From positions 62,001 to 126,000 of the forward strand of contig JBDIVM010000004.1 in the NCBI GenBank assembly GCA_039805905.1: a stretch of DNA of 64,000 nt, in the 5' to 3' direction. A program made the position numbers and the translations under genes. Shown here piece after piece: positions 42,809-52,097 of this stretch. Below the pieces are notes generated by a model. It did no database searches, had not been told where the DNA came from, and saw only the letters and a program-made list of their open reading frames with translations. Each line of letters opens with the position of its first letter. Positions within the stretch are counted from its first letter, which is position 1. This DNA is from Thermohalobaculum sp039805905. Lineage in GTDB: Bacteria > Pseudomonadota > Alphaproteobacteria > Rhodobacterales > Rhodobacteraceae.

Positions 42809-43621
42809 ATGGCATCGGGTCTGATGGCGGGGAAGCGGGGCCTGATCATGGGCGTTGCGAACGAGAAGTCGATCGCCTGGGGCATCGCGCAGGCCTGCCA
42901 CGGGCAGGGCGCCGAACTGGCCTTCACCTATCAGGGGGACGCGCTGAAGAAGCGGGTCGAGCCGCTCGCCGCCTCGGTGGGGTCGCGGATCGTGCTGCCC
43001 TGCGATGTGACGGATGCCGCCTCGATGGATGCAGTGTTCGCGATGCTGGCGGCCGAATGGGGCCGGCTCGATTTCCTGCTCCACGCGATCGCCTATGCCG
43101 ACAAGAACGAGCTCAAGGGCCGCTATGTCGACACCAGCGCCGCCAACTTTGCGCTGTCGCTGAACGTCTCGTGCTACTCTTTCACCGCGCTTGCACAGCG
43201 GGCGGAGAAGCTGATGGAGGCCGGCGGCGCGATGCTGACGCTGACCTATTACGGCGCCGAGAAGGTGATGCCGCATTACAACGTGATGGGTGTCGCCAAG
43301 GCCGCGCTCGAGACCTCGGTGCGCTACATGGCGATGGATCTCGGACCGAAGGGGATCCGGGTCAACGCGCTCTCGGCCGGGCCGATCAAGACGCTGGCGG
43401 CGTCGGGCATCGGCGACTTCCGCTACATCCTGAAATGGAACGAACTCAATTCGCCACTGCGCCGCAACGTGACACAGGAGGATGTCGGCAAGGCCGGGTT
43501 CTATCTGCTCTCGGACCTCGCCTCGGGCGTGACCGGCGAATGCCACCATGTCGATTGCGGCTATCACGTCGTCGGCATGAAGGCCGAGGACGCCCCCGAC
43601 ATCGCGCTCGACCCGGGCTGA
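42809..43621 (+). CDS. fabI: Enoyl-ACP reductase FabI (NADH)
   Basis: A 270-residue SDR-type enoyl-ACP reductase that closes each cycle of fatty acid elongation and is a target of triclosan. The coenzyme segment is GVANEKSIAWGIA, the active-site region LTYYGAEKVMPHYNVMGVAKAAL contains the Tyr…Tyr and Lys set of FabI. GGGGAGAGG precedes the ATG. It is followed by two strong hairpins and converges with the PHP gene. Confidence 0.95.
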   Translation: MASGLMAGKRGLIMGVANEKSIAWGIAQACHGQGAELAFTYQGDALKKRVEPLAASVGSRIVLPCDVTDAASMDAVFAMLAAEWGRLDFLLHAIAYADKNELKGRYVDTSAANFALSLNVSCYSFTALAQRAEKLMEAGGAMLTLTYYGAEKVMPHYNVMGVAKAALETSVRYMAMDLGPKGIRVNALSAGPIKTLAASGIGDFRYILKWNELNSPLRRNVTQEDVGKAGFYLLSDLASGVTGECHHVDCGYHVVGMKAEDAPDIALDPG

Positions 43622-43638
43622 GCGGAACATCCCGCACA

Positions 43639-43711
43639 CCCCGGGCCTGACCCGGGGCCCGGCGCGATCCAGCCGGGCGATCCCGTGCCCCGCCCGGGCG
43701 GGGATCGCCCG
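43639..43711. terminator. Paired terminator hairpins between fabI and the PHP gene
   Basis: A CCCCGGG/CCCGGGG stem (43639–43657) and a perfect 11-bp stem (43674–43684 with 43701–43711, arm CGGGCGATCCC). The inner part of the second hairpin contains CCCGCCCGGGCGGG, a further dyad. They fill the 96-base gap between convergent genes and likely stop both messages. Confidence 0.6.
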
Positions 43712-43717
43712 CCGGGT

Positions 43718-44641
43718 TCAGCCAAACCAGATCGGGTTCGACCAGCCGCGCTTGCCGGCGGCGTCGTGCACGGCAATCCGCACCCAGCCGCCGTTGCGGA
43801 AGCGCGCCACCGAAATCTCGGCCCGCGTCATGCCTTCGCCATGCACCGCCCGCGAGGCCGAGTTGGCGCCGACCGCGATGATGCGCTCGGCGGGCGAGCA
43901 TTCGACCACGATCTTCTCGCCCTCGATCCGGAAGTCGTGCAGCTCCGGCCCGGTCGAGGCGTAGAACTCGCCGGCCTTCAGCGCCGCCAGCAGAGCCTCG
44001 GGCGTGTTCATCTCGGCCTTCACCATCACCCAGCCGCCGAAATGGTCGGGCGTGCGGAAATGCGCGTCGTCGGTGGCGATCGCATTCAGCCTCCAGCCCT
44101 CGGAGAGCAGCGTGTCGTAGACCGAGACCCCATAGCCGCGGTCGCATTCCACATGGCAACCGTGGTTGTAGATCTCGATCGCATGGGCCGACCCGATCAG
44201 CCGCGCGTCCTCCGGCGTCATGCCGTTCCACTCGGGATGCGTCATGGCGACGAAGGCCCCCGCCCCGGCGCAGCGCGCGGCCAGCCCCGGGCCGGTCTCG
44301 CCCTCGTCCGTCACGGTCCAGTCCTCCTGGCCCGACGGGGCGAAGCTTGTCGGCAGGCCCACCGCGAGCACGTGCCAGATCTCGCCGTTCCGCATCCGCC
44401 CGGTATGCATCTCGGCGCCGAGGATGGTGGTGAAGCGGTTGGTCCGGAAGCCGGTCGTGTCGGTGATCGGGTAGCCATAGACGCCGACGAAATGGTCGGA
44501 CAGGCAGATGAAGTCGTAGCCCGCCGCGGCATAGCGGCGGCAGACCTCGCCCGGGTCCAGCATGCCGTCCGAGGCATTGGAGTGCGTGTGCAGGTTGCCG
44601 CGGAAGAAGCGTCCGGGTCTGGCGAAGGCGGGATGCTGCAT
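43718..44641 (-). CDS. PHP-domain metal-dependent phosphoesterase
   Basis: A 307-residue PHP-fold protein. The metal-binding HxH is in NLHTHSNASDG, followed by YDFICLSDHF, MTHPEWNG and TDDAHF, the other metal sites. PHP proteins hydrolyse phosphoesters; the specific substrate is not evident. ATG 44641 was taken; the frame extends about 20 codons upstream without a ribosome site. Confidence 0.85.
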   Translation of the reverse strand: MQHPAFARPGRFFRGNLHTHSNASDGMLDPGEVCRRYAAAGYDFICLSDHFVGVYGYPITDTTGFRTNRFTTILGAEMHTGRMRNGEIWHVLAVGLPTSFAPSGQEDWTVTDEGETGPGLAARCAGAGAFVAMTHPEWNGMTPEDARLIGSAHAIEIYNHGCHVECDRGYGVSVYDTLLSEGWRLNAIATDDAHFRTPDHFGGWVMVKAEMNTPEALLAALKAGEFYASTGPELHDFRIEGEKIVVECSPAERIIAVGANSASRAVHGEGMTRAEISVARFRNGGWVRIAVHDAAGKRGWSNPIWFG

Positions 44642-44795
44642 GGGTCTCGCTCCGGCTGGGGCTGCGCGCCCACCTGACGACGGATCGCCAGCGATTCGCA
44701 ATTCCCCGCAAGCAATTCCCTGTGCCGGAGACGCCGCGCACCGATATACATCGCGCCCGCGCCGCCTTACAGTCCGGCCCTCGAACAGCCTCGGG

Positions 44796-46568
44796 ATGCA
44801 CGCGCGCGAGATGGCCGGATACAGACCCCAGCGGCGCCTGGCGGCGATCCTCGCCGCCGATGTGGCCGGCTATACCCGGCTGATGGCGGCGGACGAGACG
44901 GGCACGCTGGCCGCGCTGCGCGCGATCTGGACGACGCAGTTCGATCCTGCCGTTGCCGCCCATGGCGGCCGTGTCGTCAAGCGCATGGGCGACGGCGCGC
45001 TGGCCGAGTTTGCCAGCGCCGTCGATGCCGTGGAAGCAGCGGTCTCGATCCAGCAGGCGCTGGAGACGCGCAACGGCGGGCTGGCCGGGGGCGCAAGGAT
45101 CGACTTCCGCATCGGCGTGAATCTCGGCGATATCGTCATCGAGGGCGGCGACATCTTCGGTGACGGCGTCAACGTGGCGGCGCGGCTGGAAGGACAGGCA
45201 CCACCCGGCGGGCTGCTGGTCTCCGACGCCGTCCATGCGCAGGTCCGCGGCAAGGTAGGCATCGCCTTCGAGGACGCGGGCGCACTGAAGCTGAAGAACG
45301 TCGAGGCACCGATCCGCGCCTGGCGCTGGCAAGGCGGCGAGGCCGCGCCGGCGCGGGCGCTAGGGCGGCCGGCGGAGCGGGAGGGGACCCCGTCGATCGC
45401 GGTCCTGCCCTTCGCCAACATGTCCGGCGATCCGGAGCAGGAGTTCTTCGCCGATGGCCTGGTCGAGGACATCATCGCCACGCTGTCGAAGCTCTCGGGG
45501 CTCAGGGTGATCGCCCGCAACTCGACCTTCGTTTACAAGGGCAAGGCGGTCGACGTGCGCGCGGTCGCGCGCGAGCTGGACGTGCGCTATGTCCTGGAAG
45601 GCAGCGTGCGGAAGGGCGGCAGCCGGATCCGCATCACCGCGCAGCTGATCGAAGCCGCGAGCGGCGCCCATGTCTGGGCCGAGCGCTACGACCGTGCTCT
45701 GGACGACATCTTCGCCGTGCAGGACGAGATCACCCTGGTGCTGGCGACCGAGATGCAGGTCAGGCTGACGGAGGGCGAGCAGGCGCGGCTGCGCTACACC
45801 ACCACGACGAACGTCGAGGCCTGGACCCACTGGGTCGAGGGCCTTGCCCACTACCGGAAGGCGGTGACCAGGGAGAATGCCGCCGCCATCCTGGCCTGCT
45901 GGAAGAAGGCGCTGGCGCTGGACCCGGAATCGGCTTCGCTCAATGCGCTGATCGGGCTCAAGCATTCCTCGGATGCGCGCTTCGGCTGGTGGCAGAGCCG
46001 CGAGGATGCGCTGGCGACGGCGCATCGCTATGCCGACCGGGCGCTGGAGCTGGACCCGGAGAACGCGGACGCCAACGTGACGGCCAGCTTCCTGGCCCTG
46101 ATGGAGGGCGAGCACGACCGCTCGGTTGCGCTGATCCGCAAGGCGCTGGCGACGGCGCCGGGCTCGGCCGACGTAGCGACCTTCGCCTGCTTCATGCTGG
46201 CCTTCGCCGGGCACCCGGCCGAGGCGGTGCCGCACGGCGAGCGGGCGCCGGAGCTGAGCCCGAACTATCCGCCCTACTACCTCGGCATCCTCGGCAACGC
46301 CTACCGGCTGGCGGGCCGCGAGGACGAGGCGATCCGCTGCTTCGAGGACTCGCATGCGCGGGCGCCCGGCTTCGGCCTTGTCGACCTGGTGCTGATCCAC
46401 CAGCGGGCCGGGCGCGCGGACGAGGCGAAGCTGCGCGCGGCGGACCTCTTGAAGATCCGGCGCGACTTCACTGTCGCCGGCTGGGCGCGGACGCAGTTCG
46501 GCGCCGATGCGGCGGGGCTGGAGGCGGACCTCGCGGCGCTGCGCGCGGCGGGGCTGCCGGCAGGGTAG
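44796..46568 (+). CDS. Cyclase-domain protein with TolB-N-like and TPR regions
   Basis: A 590-residue protein. A class III cyclase domain comes first (about 12–185: ILAADVAGYTRLM, VKRMGDGALAEF, IDFRIGVNLGDIV). The middle segment (about 200–310, IAVLPFANMSGDPEQEFFADGL then VLEGSVRKGGSRIRITAQLIEA) resembles the domain found in adenylate cyclase–TPR fusions and FlgO/TolB-N-like proteins. The rest is TPR-like. Such proteins are common in alphaproteobacteria and their ligands are unknown. ATG 44796 is used; ATG 44811 is equally possible. It ends 2 bases before the putA stop codon. Confidence 0.82.
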   Translation: MHAREMAGYRPQRRLAAILAADVAGYTRLMAADETGTLAALRAIWTTQFDPAVAAHGGRVVKRMGDGALAEFASAVDAVEAAVSIQQALETRNGGLAGGARIDFRIGVNLGDIVIEGGDIFGDGVNVAARLEGQAPPGGLLVSDAVHAQVRGKVGIAFEDAGALKLKNVEAPIRAWRWQGGEAAPARALGRPAEREGTPSIAVLPFANMSGDPEQEFFADGLVEDIIATLSKLSGLRVIARNSTFVYKGKAVDVRAVARELDVRYVLEGSVRKGGSRIRITAQLIEAASGAHVWAERYDRALDDIFAVQDEITLVLATEMQVRLTEGEQARLRYTTTTNVEAWTHWVEGLAHYRKAVTRENAAAILACWKKALALDPESASLNALIGLKHSSDARFGWWQSREDALATAHRYADRALELDPENADANVTASFLALMEGEHDRSVALIRKALATAPGSADVATFACFMLAFAGHPAEAVPHGERAPELSPNYPPYYLGILGNAYRLAGREDEAIRCFEDSHARAPGFGLVDLVLIHQRAGRADEAKLRAADLLKIRRDFTVAGWARTQFGADAAGLEADLAALRAAGLPAG

Positions 46569-46570
46569 CC

Positions 46571-49500
46571 TCAGGCGCTCCCTGCCTCTGCCAGCAGCGC
46601 CGCGTTGCCGCCGGCCGCCGTGGTGTCGACGCAGACATGGCGCTCGACCATGAAGCGCTCGCGATCGCCCGTCTCGGTGACCAGCGGCAGCAGCGGCCCG
46701 CCGCGGGCGGCGAGCGCTTCCCGGATCGCGCTCAGGACGGCGGCGCCTGCCGCGCTCGCCACCGCGTCGATCCCCCTGAGCGCGGTCAGCACCGACGGCT
46801 CCAGCACGCCGGCGAGCGCCGCCACCGCGCCGCCCGGGCGCAGTGCCGTGGCGGCGGCGCCGGGCACCACGATCAGCGCCGCGTTCCCCGCCGCCAGCGC
46901 CGTGTCGGCCTGCGCCATCGCGGCCTCGACGGTCGGCCCGAGGCAGAGCACCTTGCCGCGCGGATGCAGCGCCAGCCGGTTCGACTCGCCCGTGGGTCCC
47001 GGGAGGGTCTCGGGGTCGGGCGTCCAGTCCGGCAGCCTGAGCGAATCAAGCACCGCCTGCACCCGGCCGGGGTCGGCCGGGTGGCCCTCAGCCGCCCCGG
47101 CCGTGGTCTCTGCGCTCCGCAGGAACCGCTTCAGGTACTGCGGGCCCCCCGCCTTCGGCCCGGTGCCCGACAGTCCCTCGCCGCCGAAGGGTTGCGAGCC
47201 GACCACCGCCCCGATCTGGTTGCGGTTGACATAGACATTGCCGCAGCGGATGCGCTCGACCACCTGCTGCACCCGGTCGTCGATCCTCGTGTGCAGCCCG
47301 AAGGTCAGGCCGTAGCCCCGCGCGTTGATCGCATCGACGACGCGGTCGATCTCGCCGGCCTCGAAGGTCGCGACATGCAGCACAGGGCCGAAGATCTCCT
47401 TCTCCAGCTCGGCGATGCCGTCGAGCCGGATCACGGCCGGCGGCACGAACAGCCCCTCGGCCGGCGCCTTCAGCTGCTTCATCACCCGGCCCGCCGCCGC
47501 CTGCGCCGCGACATGGGCCTCGATCCCGGCCCGCGCCTCGGCATCGATCACCGGGCCGACATCGGTCGAAAGCTCCCAGGGATCGCCGAGGCGGAGTTCT
47601 TCCATGGCGCCCGCGAGCATCTTCAGCACCCGCTCGGCCACGTCCGTCTGCACGTAGAGCATCCTGAGCGCCGAGCAGCGCTGCCCCGCGCTCTGGAAGG
47701 CCGAGGCGATGATGTCGCGCACCGCCTGCTCCGGCAGCGCGGTCGAGTCGACGATCATGGCGTTGAGCCCGCCGGTCTCGGCGATCAGCGGCGCGCGCGG
47801 ATCGAGGTTCCGCGCCATCGCCCGGTTGATGATCTGCGCCACCTCGGTCGAGCCGGTGAAGCAGACCCCCGCCACCCGCGCATCCGCGGTCAGCGGCCCG
47901 CCCACGGTCGGCCCGTCGCCGGGCAGGAGCTGGATCGCGGCCTCGGGCACGCCGGCCGCGCGCATCAGGTCGACTGCGCGGGCGGCAATCAGCGGCGTCT
48001 GCTCGGCCGGCTTGGCGATCACCGCATTGCCCGCCGCCAGCGCCGCGGCGATCTGGCCGGTGAAGATCGCCAGCGGAAAGTTCCAGGGGCTGATGCAGAC
48101 GATCGTCCCGCGCGGGTCGCCCGCGCCCTCCAGCCGCTCGGCCTCCGACGCGTAGTAGCGCAGGAAGTCCACCGCCTCGCGCACCTCCGAGACCGCATCC
48201 GTCGGCGTCTTGCCGGCCTCGCGGGCGGCCAGCGCGAAGAGTTCCGGCGCATGGGCCTCGTAGAGGTCGGCGACATCGCGCAGCGCCGCCGCCCGGTCAT
48301 GCGCCGAAAGCCCCGACCATTCGGCGAAGCCGCCCGCTGCCGCGGTGAGTGCCGTCTCCACATCCGCCGGTACCGCCTCGGTGACATGACCCACCACCTC
48401 GGCGGGCCGCGCCGGGTTGGTCACCTCGCGCGCGGCCGTCGCCGCCACCGGCCCCGCGATCATCGGGCCTGCCGTCCAGCGGTGCGAGCGGAACGGCGCC
48501 CGCGCCTTCTCCAGCGCCGCCACCGTGACCGGATCGGTCAGGTCCCAGCCCCTGGCGTTGACCCGGCCCGCGCCGTAGAGCTCGGCCGGCCGCCGGATCC
48601 CCGGATTGGCCACCTGATCCCCCAGCTCCTCCACCGCCGCGAACGGATCGCGGGCGATCACCTCGGGCGGGATGCTCTCGTCGACGATCTGGTTCACGAA
48701 GGACGAGTTGGCGCCGTTCTCCAGCAGGCGGCGCACCAGATAGGCCAGCAGGTCGCGATGCGCCCCCACCGGCGCGTAGATGCGGCAGCGGGTGCCCTCG
48801 TCCTCCAGCACGATGTCGTGCAGCGTCGCCCCCATGCCGTGCAGCCGCTGGAACTCGAACGCGCCCCGGTCGGCGGCAAGCTTCAGCACCGCCGCCACGG
48901 TATGCGCGTTGTGGGTGGCGAACTGCGGATAGATCCGGTCGGTCAGCCCCAGGAGCTTCCGCGCATTGGCGATGTAGCTCACGTCCGTCGAGACCTTGCG
49001 GGTGAAGACCGGGAAGCCCGCCAGACCCAGCACCTGCGCCCGCTTCACCTCGGTGTCCCAGTAGGCGCCCTTGACGAGGCGCACCATGATCCGCCGGTCG
49101 AGCCGAACGGCCAGCGCATGGAGCCAGTCGAGCACGTGGCCGGCCCGCGGGCCGTAGGCCTGCACCACCACGCCGAACCCGTCCCAGCCCCTGAGCGCCG
49201 GGTCGGAAAGCACCGCCTCGATCACGTCGAGCGAGAGGTCGAGCCGGTCCGCCTCCTCGGCATCGATGTTGAAGCCCATGTTGGCCGACTTCGCCAGAAG
49301 CGCCAGCGAGCGGGTGCGCGCCGTCAGCTCGGCCATCACCCGGTCGCGCTGGCCGAACTCGTAGCGGGCGTGGAGCGCGCTCAGCTTCACCGAGATGCCG
49401 GGGTTCTCGCGGATGTCATCCGACCTGCAGGCGGCGGCCAGCGCGCCGATCGCGTCGGAATAGGCCAGGTGGTAGTGCCGGGCATCCGCCTCGGTGCGGG

Positions 49501-50113
49501 CCGCCTCGCCGAGCATGTCGTAGGAATAGGTGTAGCCGCGCGCCTCGTTCGGCGCGGCGTTCCGCTGCGCCTCCTCGATGTCGCGGCCGAGCACGAAGTT
49601 CCGCCCGAGCTCGCGCATCGCCTGGCCGACGGCGGTGCGGATCACCGGCTCGCCGAGCCGCCTGACCGCGCCGCGCAGCACCGCCGCCAGCCCCTCGGGC
49701 TCGGCCAGCACCTTGCCGGTCAGCATCAGCGCCCAGGTCGAGGCATTGACCAGCGACGACGAGGACTGGCCCAGGTGCCGGCCCCAGTCCGAGGGCGCGA
49801 TCTTGTCCTCGATCAGCGCGTCGATCGTCTCGGCGTCGGGCACGCGCAAGAGCGCCTCGGCGAGGCACATCAGCGCCACGCCCTCGCGGGTCGAGAGCCC
49901 GTATTCGGCGAGGAAGCTCTCCATCAATCCGGGCGTGGACGAGCCGCGCACCCGGCGCACCAGGTCCGCCGCATGCTCGGCGATGGCGGCGCGGGTGGGG
50001 GCGTCGATCGCCGCCCCGGCGATCAGCCGGCGCAGCACCGCCGCCTCGTCGGGCAGGGTGTCGGCGCGCATCGCGGCGCGGATGGCGTCAAGGTGGGAGG
50101 GCAGGCGGGTCAT
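46571..50113 (-). CDS. putA: Bifunctional proline dehydrogenase / P5C dehydrogenase PutA
   Basis: A 1180-residue enzyme that oxidises proline to glutamate. The N-terminal proline dehydrogenase barrel (about 100–480) has RLVKGAYWDTE and ATHNAHT. The P5C dehydrogenase (about 540–1000) has SPWNFPLAIFTGQIA, the FTGSTEVAQ cofactor site and nucleophile Cys813 in GQRCSALRMLYV. A C-terminal tail of about 150 residues completes the type seen in alphaproteobacteria. The N-terminal ribbon–helix–helix DNA-binding domain of E. coli PutA is absent, so a separate regulator (PutR) would be expected; only a decayed remnant is found next door. Confidence 0.96.
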   Translation of the reverse strand: MTRLPSHLDAIRAAMRADTLPDEAAVLRRLIAGAAIDAPTRAAIAEHAADLVRRVRGSSTPGLMESFLAEYGLSTREGVALMCLAEALLRVPDAETIDALIEDKIAPSDWGRHLGQSSSSLVNASTWALMLTGKVLAEPEGLAAVLRGAVRRLGEPVIRTAVGQAMRELGRNFVLGRDIEEAQRNAAPNEARGYTYSYDMLGEAARTEADARHYHLAYSDAIGALAAACRSDDIRENPGISVKLSALHARYEFGQRDRVMAELTARTRSLALLAKSANMGFNIDAEEADRLDLSLDVIEAVLSDPALRGWDGFGVVVQAYGPRAGHVLDWLHALAVRLDRRIMVRLVKGAYWDTEVKRAQVLGLAGFPVFTRKVSTDVSYIANARKLLGLTDRIYPQFATHNAHTVAAVLKLAADRGAFEFQRLHGMGATLHDIVLEDEGTRCRIYAPVGAHRDLLAYLVRRLLENGANSSFVNQIVDESIPPEVIARDPFAAVEELGDQVANPGIRRPAELYGAGRVNARGWDLTDPVTVAALEKARAPFRSHRWTAGPMIAGPVAATAAREVTNPARPAEVVGHVTEAVPADVETALTAAAGGFAEWSGLSAHDRAAALRDVADLYEAHAPELFALAAREAGKTPTDAVSEVREAVDFLRYYASEAERLEGAGDPRGTIVCISPWNFPLAIFTGQIAAALAAGNAVIAKPAEQTPLIAARAVDLMRAAGVPEAAIQLLPGDGPTVGGPLTADARVAGVCFTGSTEVAQIINRAMARNLDPRAPLIAETGGLNAMIVDSTALPEQAVRDIIASAFQSAGQRCSALRMLYVQTDVAERVLKMLAGAMEELRLGDPWELSTDVGPVIDAEARAGIEAHVAAQAAAGRVMKQLKAPAEGLFVPPAVIRLDGIAELEKEIFGPVLHVATFEAGEIDRVVDAINARGYGLTFGLHTRIDDRVQQVVERIRCGNVYVNRNQIGAVVGSQPFGGEGLSGTGPKAGGPQYLKRFLRSAETTAGAAEGHPADPGRVQAVLDSLRLPDWTPDPETLPGPTGESNRLALHPRGKVLCLGPTVEAAMAQADTALAAGNAALIVVPGAAATALRPGGAVAALAGVLEPSVLTALRGIDAVASAAGAAVLSAIREALAARGGPLLPLVTETGDRERFMVERHVCVDTTAAGGNAALLAEAGSA

Positions 50114-50166
50114 CGGGCACCTCTCAGGGGGAGCGCTGCGGCGAGCATAGCAGATCGCCAGAGGCC

Positions 50167-50343
50167 GGGCAGTGCCACATGATCGCCAGCCGCTTCGACT
50201 AGCTCCTGAAGGTCCGCACCGGCGACATCGCCGCCTGCCGCCAGGTGCTGGGCGAGAAGATCCCGGCGCTCCCCCATGTGGCGCAGACCTCGACCTATGT
50301 GGCGATGGAGGCGGTGAAGGACGAGGCGGGGGAGTTGGGGTGA
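50167..50343 (+). pseudogene. putR: Decayed putR (Lrp/AsnC family) remnant
   Basis: The frame reads QCHMIASRFD, then a TAG stop at 50200–50202, then LLKVRTGDIAACRQVLGEKIPALPHVAQTSTYVAMEAVKD to TGA at 50343. Intact Lrp-family PutR proteins carry FDYLLKVRT at this place, so the Tyr codon appears to have become TAG. The N-terminal helix-turn-helix half is missing. The location, divergent to putA, is where putR normally lies. The gene can no longer make a working activator. Confidence 0.78.
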
Positions 50344-50404
50344 GGGGGCCAGGGCGCGGGCGCCAGCCGGGGCGCTGTGGTGCCCGGGGGGGCAGATCAG
50401 AAAG

Positions 50405-51643
50405 TCAGGAACTGCCCGGGACCAGAAGTCGCAGATCGCCCATGAAGCTCTCGACCGTCTGGATGTCCTCCCGGATGCCGCGCGGGAATTTCCCGATCAG
50501 AGGCTCCGGCACGACGAGCCGCACATTGGCCTGCGCCATCTCGCGAAACTGCGCCTCTGACACGCCCTCCTGCAAGGTCAGAAGGTGCTTCACCGGAATC
50601 CGGTCGGCTTCGTTCAGCACCTGCCGCCATCGGTCCCGGCACGTGGTCTTGGTCGCGAGCATCCTCAGGCGCGCGGCCGGAAATGTCGGGTCGCGATAGG
50701 CGGCCTGTGACGGGAACAGGAAATCCGGCCGCCTGCCGGGCTCGGACTGCGGGCCATGCTCGAAATCGATTCCCTCGCGGAACCGCTCCTCGATCAAGAT
50801 TTCCCGGGTGTGCAGTTCCAGCGAGCGGCCCGAGCGCGCCTTGCGCCGTTGCAGCACCGTCTGCGCCCGGGCAATGAACCCGTCCAAGGTCGTGAATCCG
50901 GCACGGATCGCCGGAAGCTCTGTCGCCTCCTCCACGCTTCGGAAGATTTCAAACTCGCACTCGCGCCGCCGCAGAAGCCGCTTGTCGGGCGGTGTGCCGT
51001 GCTCGGGCCGAAGCTCCACCGTCTTGCGCACAATGTCCGCGCCTGTCGGGAACTGTGCCAGCCATGCGGGCGGAATCTCGGCCGGTTCCAGCCAGCACCG
51101 GGCGGGCCGGGCCGCAAAGGGCGGGAACAGCCCGGGTTGATCGGGGGACCACATGACAAAGCGCCCGGGCTCCACCGGCCCGAACCGCTCCTCGGCAATG
51201 TCTTCCTCTGTCTCATGGCGGCACACCCACACATGGCAGCGGATCGCCGCGCCGTTCTCGTCCAACGGAAAGGCAAAGATCGTCAGAGCGCCCGTGCTTT
51301 CGGGGTCCAGTAGCGCCGAGGCACCGCCCCCGAAATTTGTCAGGCGGGTTTCATCCCGGCCGTTCGCCTGCCCCTCGGAACGCTTGGAATTGTAGTAGAT
51401 CGCCCGGACCCGCCGCACGTCCATGTGCGAATCTACCGCCAGTTCAAACCAGTGATCCGGGTTCTTCTCGTCCGTCCGGTTGATCGCCGGGAATATGCGG
51501 AACAGGAACTCTTTCGGGATATAGGGGCCTGCCTGATGCGTCCGGTTGGCGAGCGTGTCATTGCCGGAAAGCCGCTTCACGCAAAGGGCGATGCCAGGTG
51601 CGCAGAACTCGCCGAGCCAATCCGTCAGATCAGATACCGCCAT
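50405..51643 (-). CDS. EcoRII-like type II restriction endonuclease
   Basis: A 412-residue endonuclease with the EcoRII two-domain layout. The N-terminal effector-like domain is about 1–180. The catalytic C-terminal domain (about 240–412) contains RSLELHTREILIEERF, PDFLFPS (Asp307) and ATKTTCRDRWRQVLNEADRI (Lys332), a PD-(D/E)XK-type core shared with EcoRII and PspGI. EcoRII cuts at CCWGG and needs two sites; the target here is not proven, but the adjacent Dcm-type methyltransferase suggests a CC(N/W)GG-like site. ATG 51643 follows GGGGGAGCG and overlaps the vsr stop by 14 bases. Confidence 0.87.
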   Translation of the reverse strand: MAVSDLTDWLGEFCAPGIALCVKRLSGNDTLANRTHQAGPYIPKEFLFRIFPAINRTDEKNPDHWFELAVDSHMDVRRVRAIYYNSKRSEGQANGRDETRLTNFGGGASALLDPESTGALTIFAFPLDENGAAIRCHVWVCRHETEEDIAEERFGPVEPGRFVMWSPDQPGLFPPFAARPARCWLEPAEIPPAWLAQFPTGADIVRKTVELRPEHGTPPDKRLLRRRECEFEIFRSVEEATELPAIRAGFTTLDGFIARAQTVLQRRKARSGRSLELHTREILIEERFREGIDFEHGPQSEPGRRPDFLFPSQAAYRDPTFPAARLRMLATKTTCRDRWRQVLNEADRIPVKHLLTLQEGVSEAQFREMAQANVRLVVPEPLIGKFPRGIREDIQTVESFMGDLRLLVPGSS

Positions 51644-52097
51644 ACGCTCCCCCTGCAATCTCCTCGCGCGCCGGACCATTCACGAGCCATTCCGACGCGC
51701 GGTCAAGCACGGTCTCCGCAGGCAGCCGCCCGCGCCCCTTGAGGGCACATTCCCAGATCGTCAGAACCCGCCAGCCATCGGCCAGAAGCGCCGCCTCTGC
51801 GGCCTTGTCGCGTTCCGCGTTGCCTTCGATCTTCGCGCGCCAGAACTCTTGCCGCGTGGCGGGCAGCCGGAACAGCGGGCAGGCGTGCCCGTGCCAGAAA
51901 CAGCCGTGAACAAACACCGCCGCGCGGCGGCCCGGAAACACCAAATCGGGCGAGCCCGGCAAACGCCTGTCATGCAGCCGGAACCGGAAGCCCCGGGCAT
52001 GAAGCCCCCGCCGCAGGATCATTTCCGGCCGCGTGTCCTTCCCCCGGATGCCCGCCATCATCCGACTTCGGGTTGCGGCGTCCACAACGTCAGCCAA
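51630..52097 (-). CDS. vsr: Vsr-type very-short-patch repair endonuclease
   Basis: A 155-residue T:G mismatch endonuclease that repairs deaminated 5-methylcytosine at the methylated site. With a TTG start at 52097, Asp51 in PDLVF, His64 and His69 in VHGCFWHGH fall at the same numbers as in E. coli Vsr, which supports this start. The WECALKGRGRL C-terminal segment also matches. It overlaps the dcm stop by 8 bases and the endonuclease start by 14, so translation of all three genes is coupled. Confidence 0.92.
   Translation of the reverse strand: MADVVDAATRSRMMAGIRGKDTRPEMILRRGLHARGFRFRLHDRRLPGSPDLVFPGRRAAVFVHGCFWHGHACPLFRLPATRQEFWRAKIEGNAERDKAAEAALLADGWRVLTIWECALKGRGRLPAETVLDRASEWLVNGPAREEIAGGAYGGI

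Noticed and set aside
45989..50182. A long plus-strand open frame opposite putA
   Set aside because: It is antisense to the fully recognisable PutA and its translation is low in hydrophobic and domain features.
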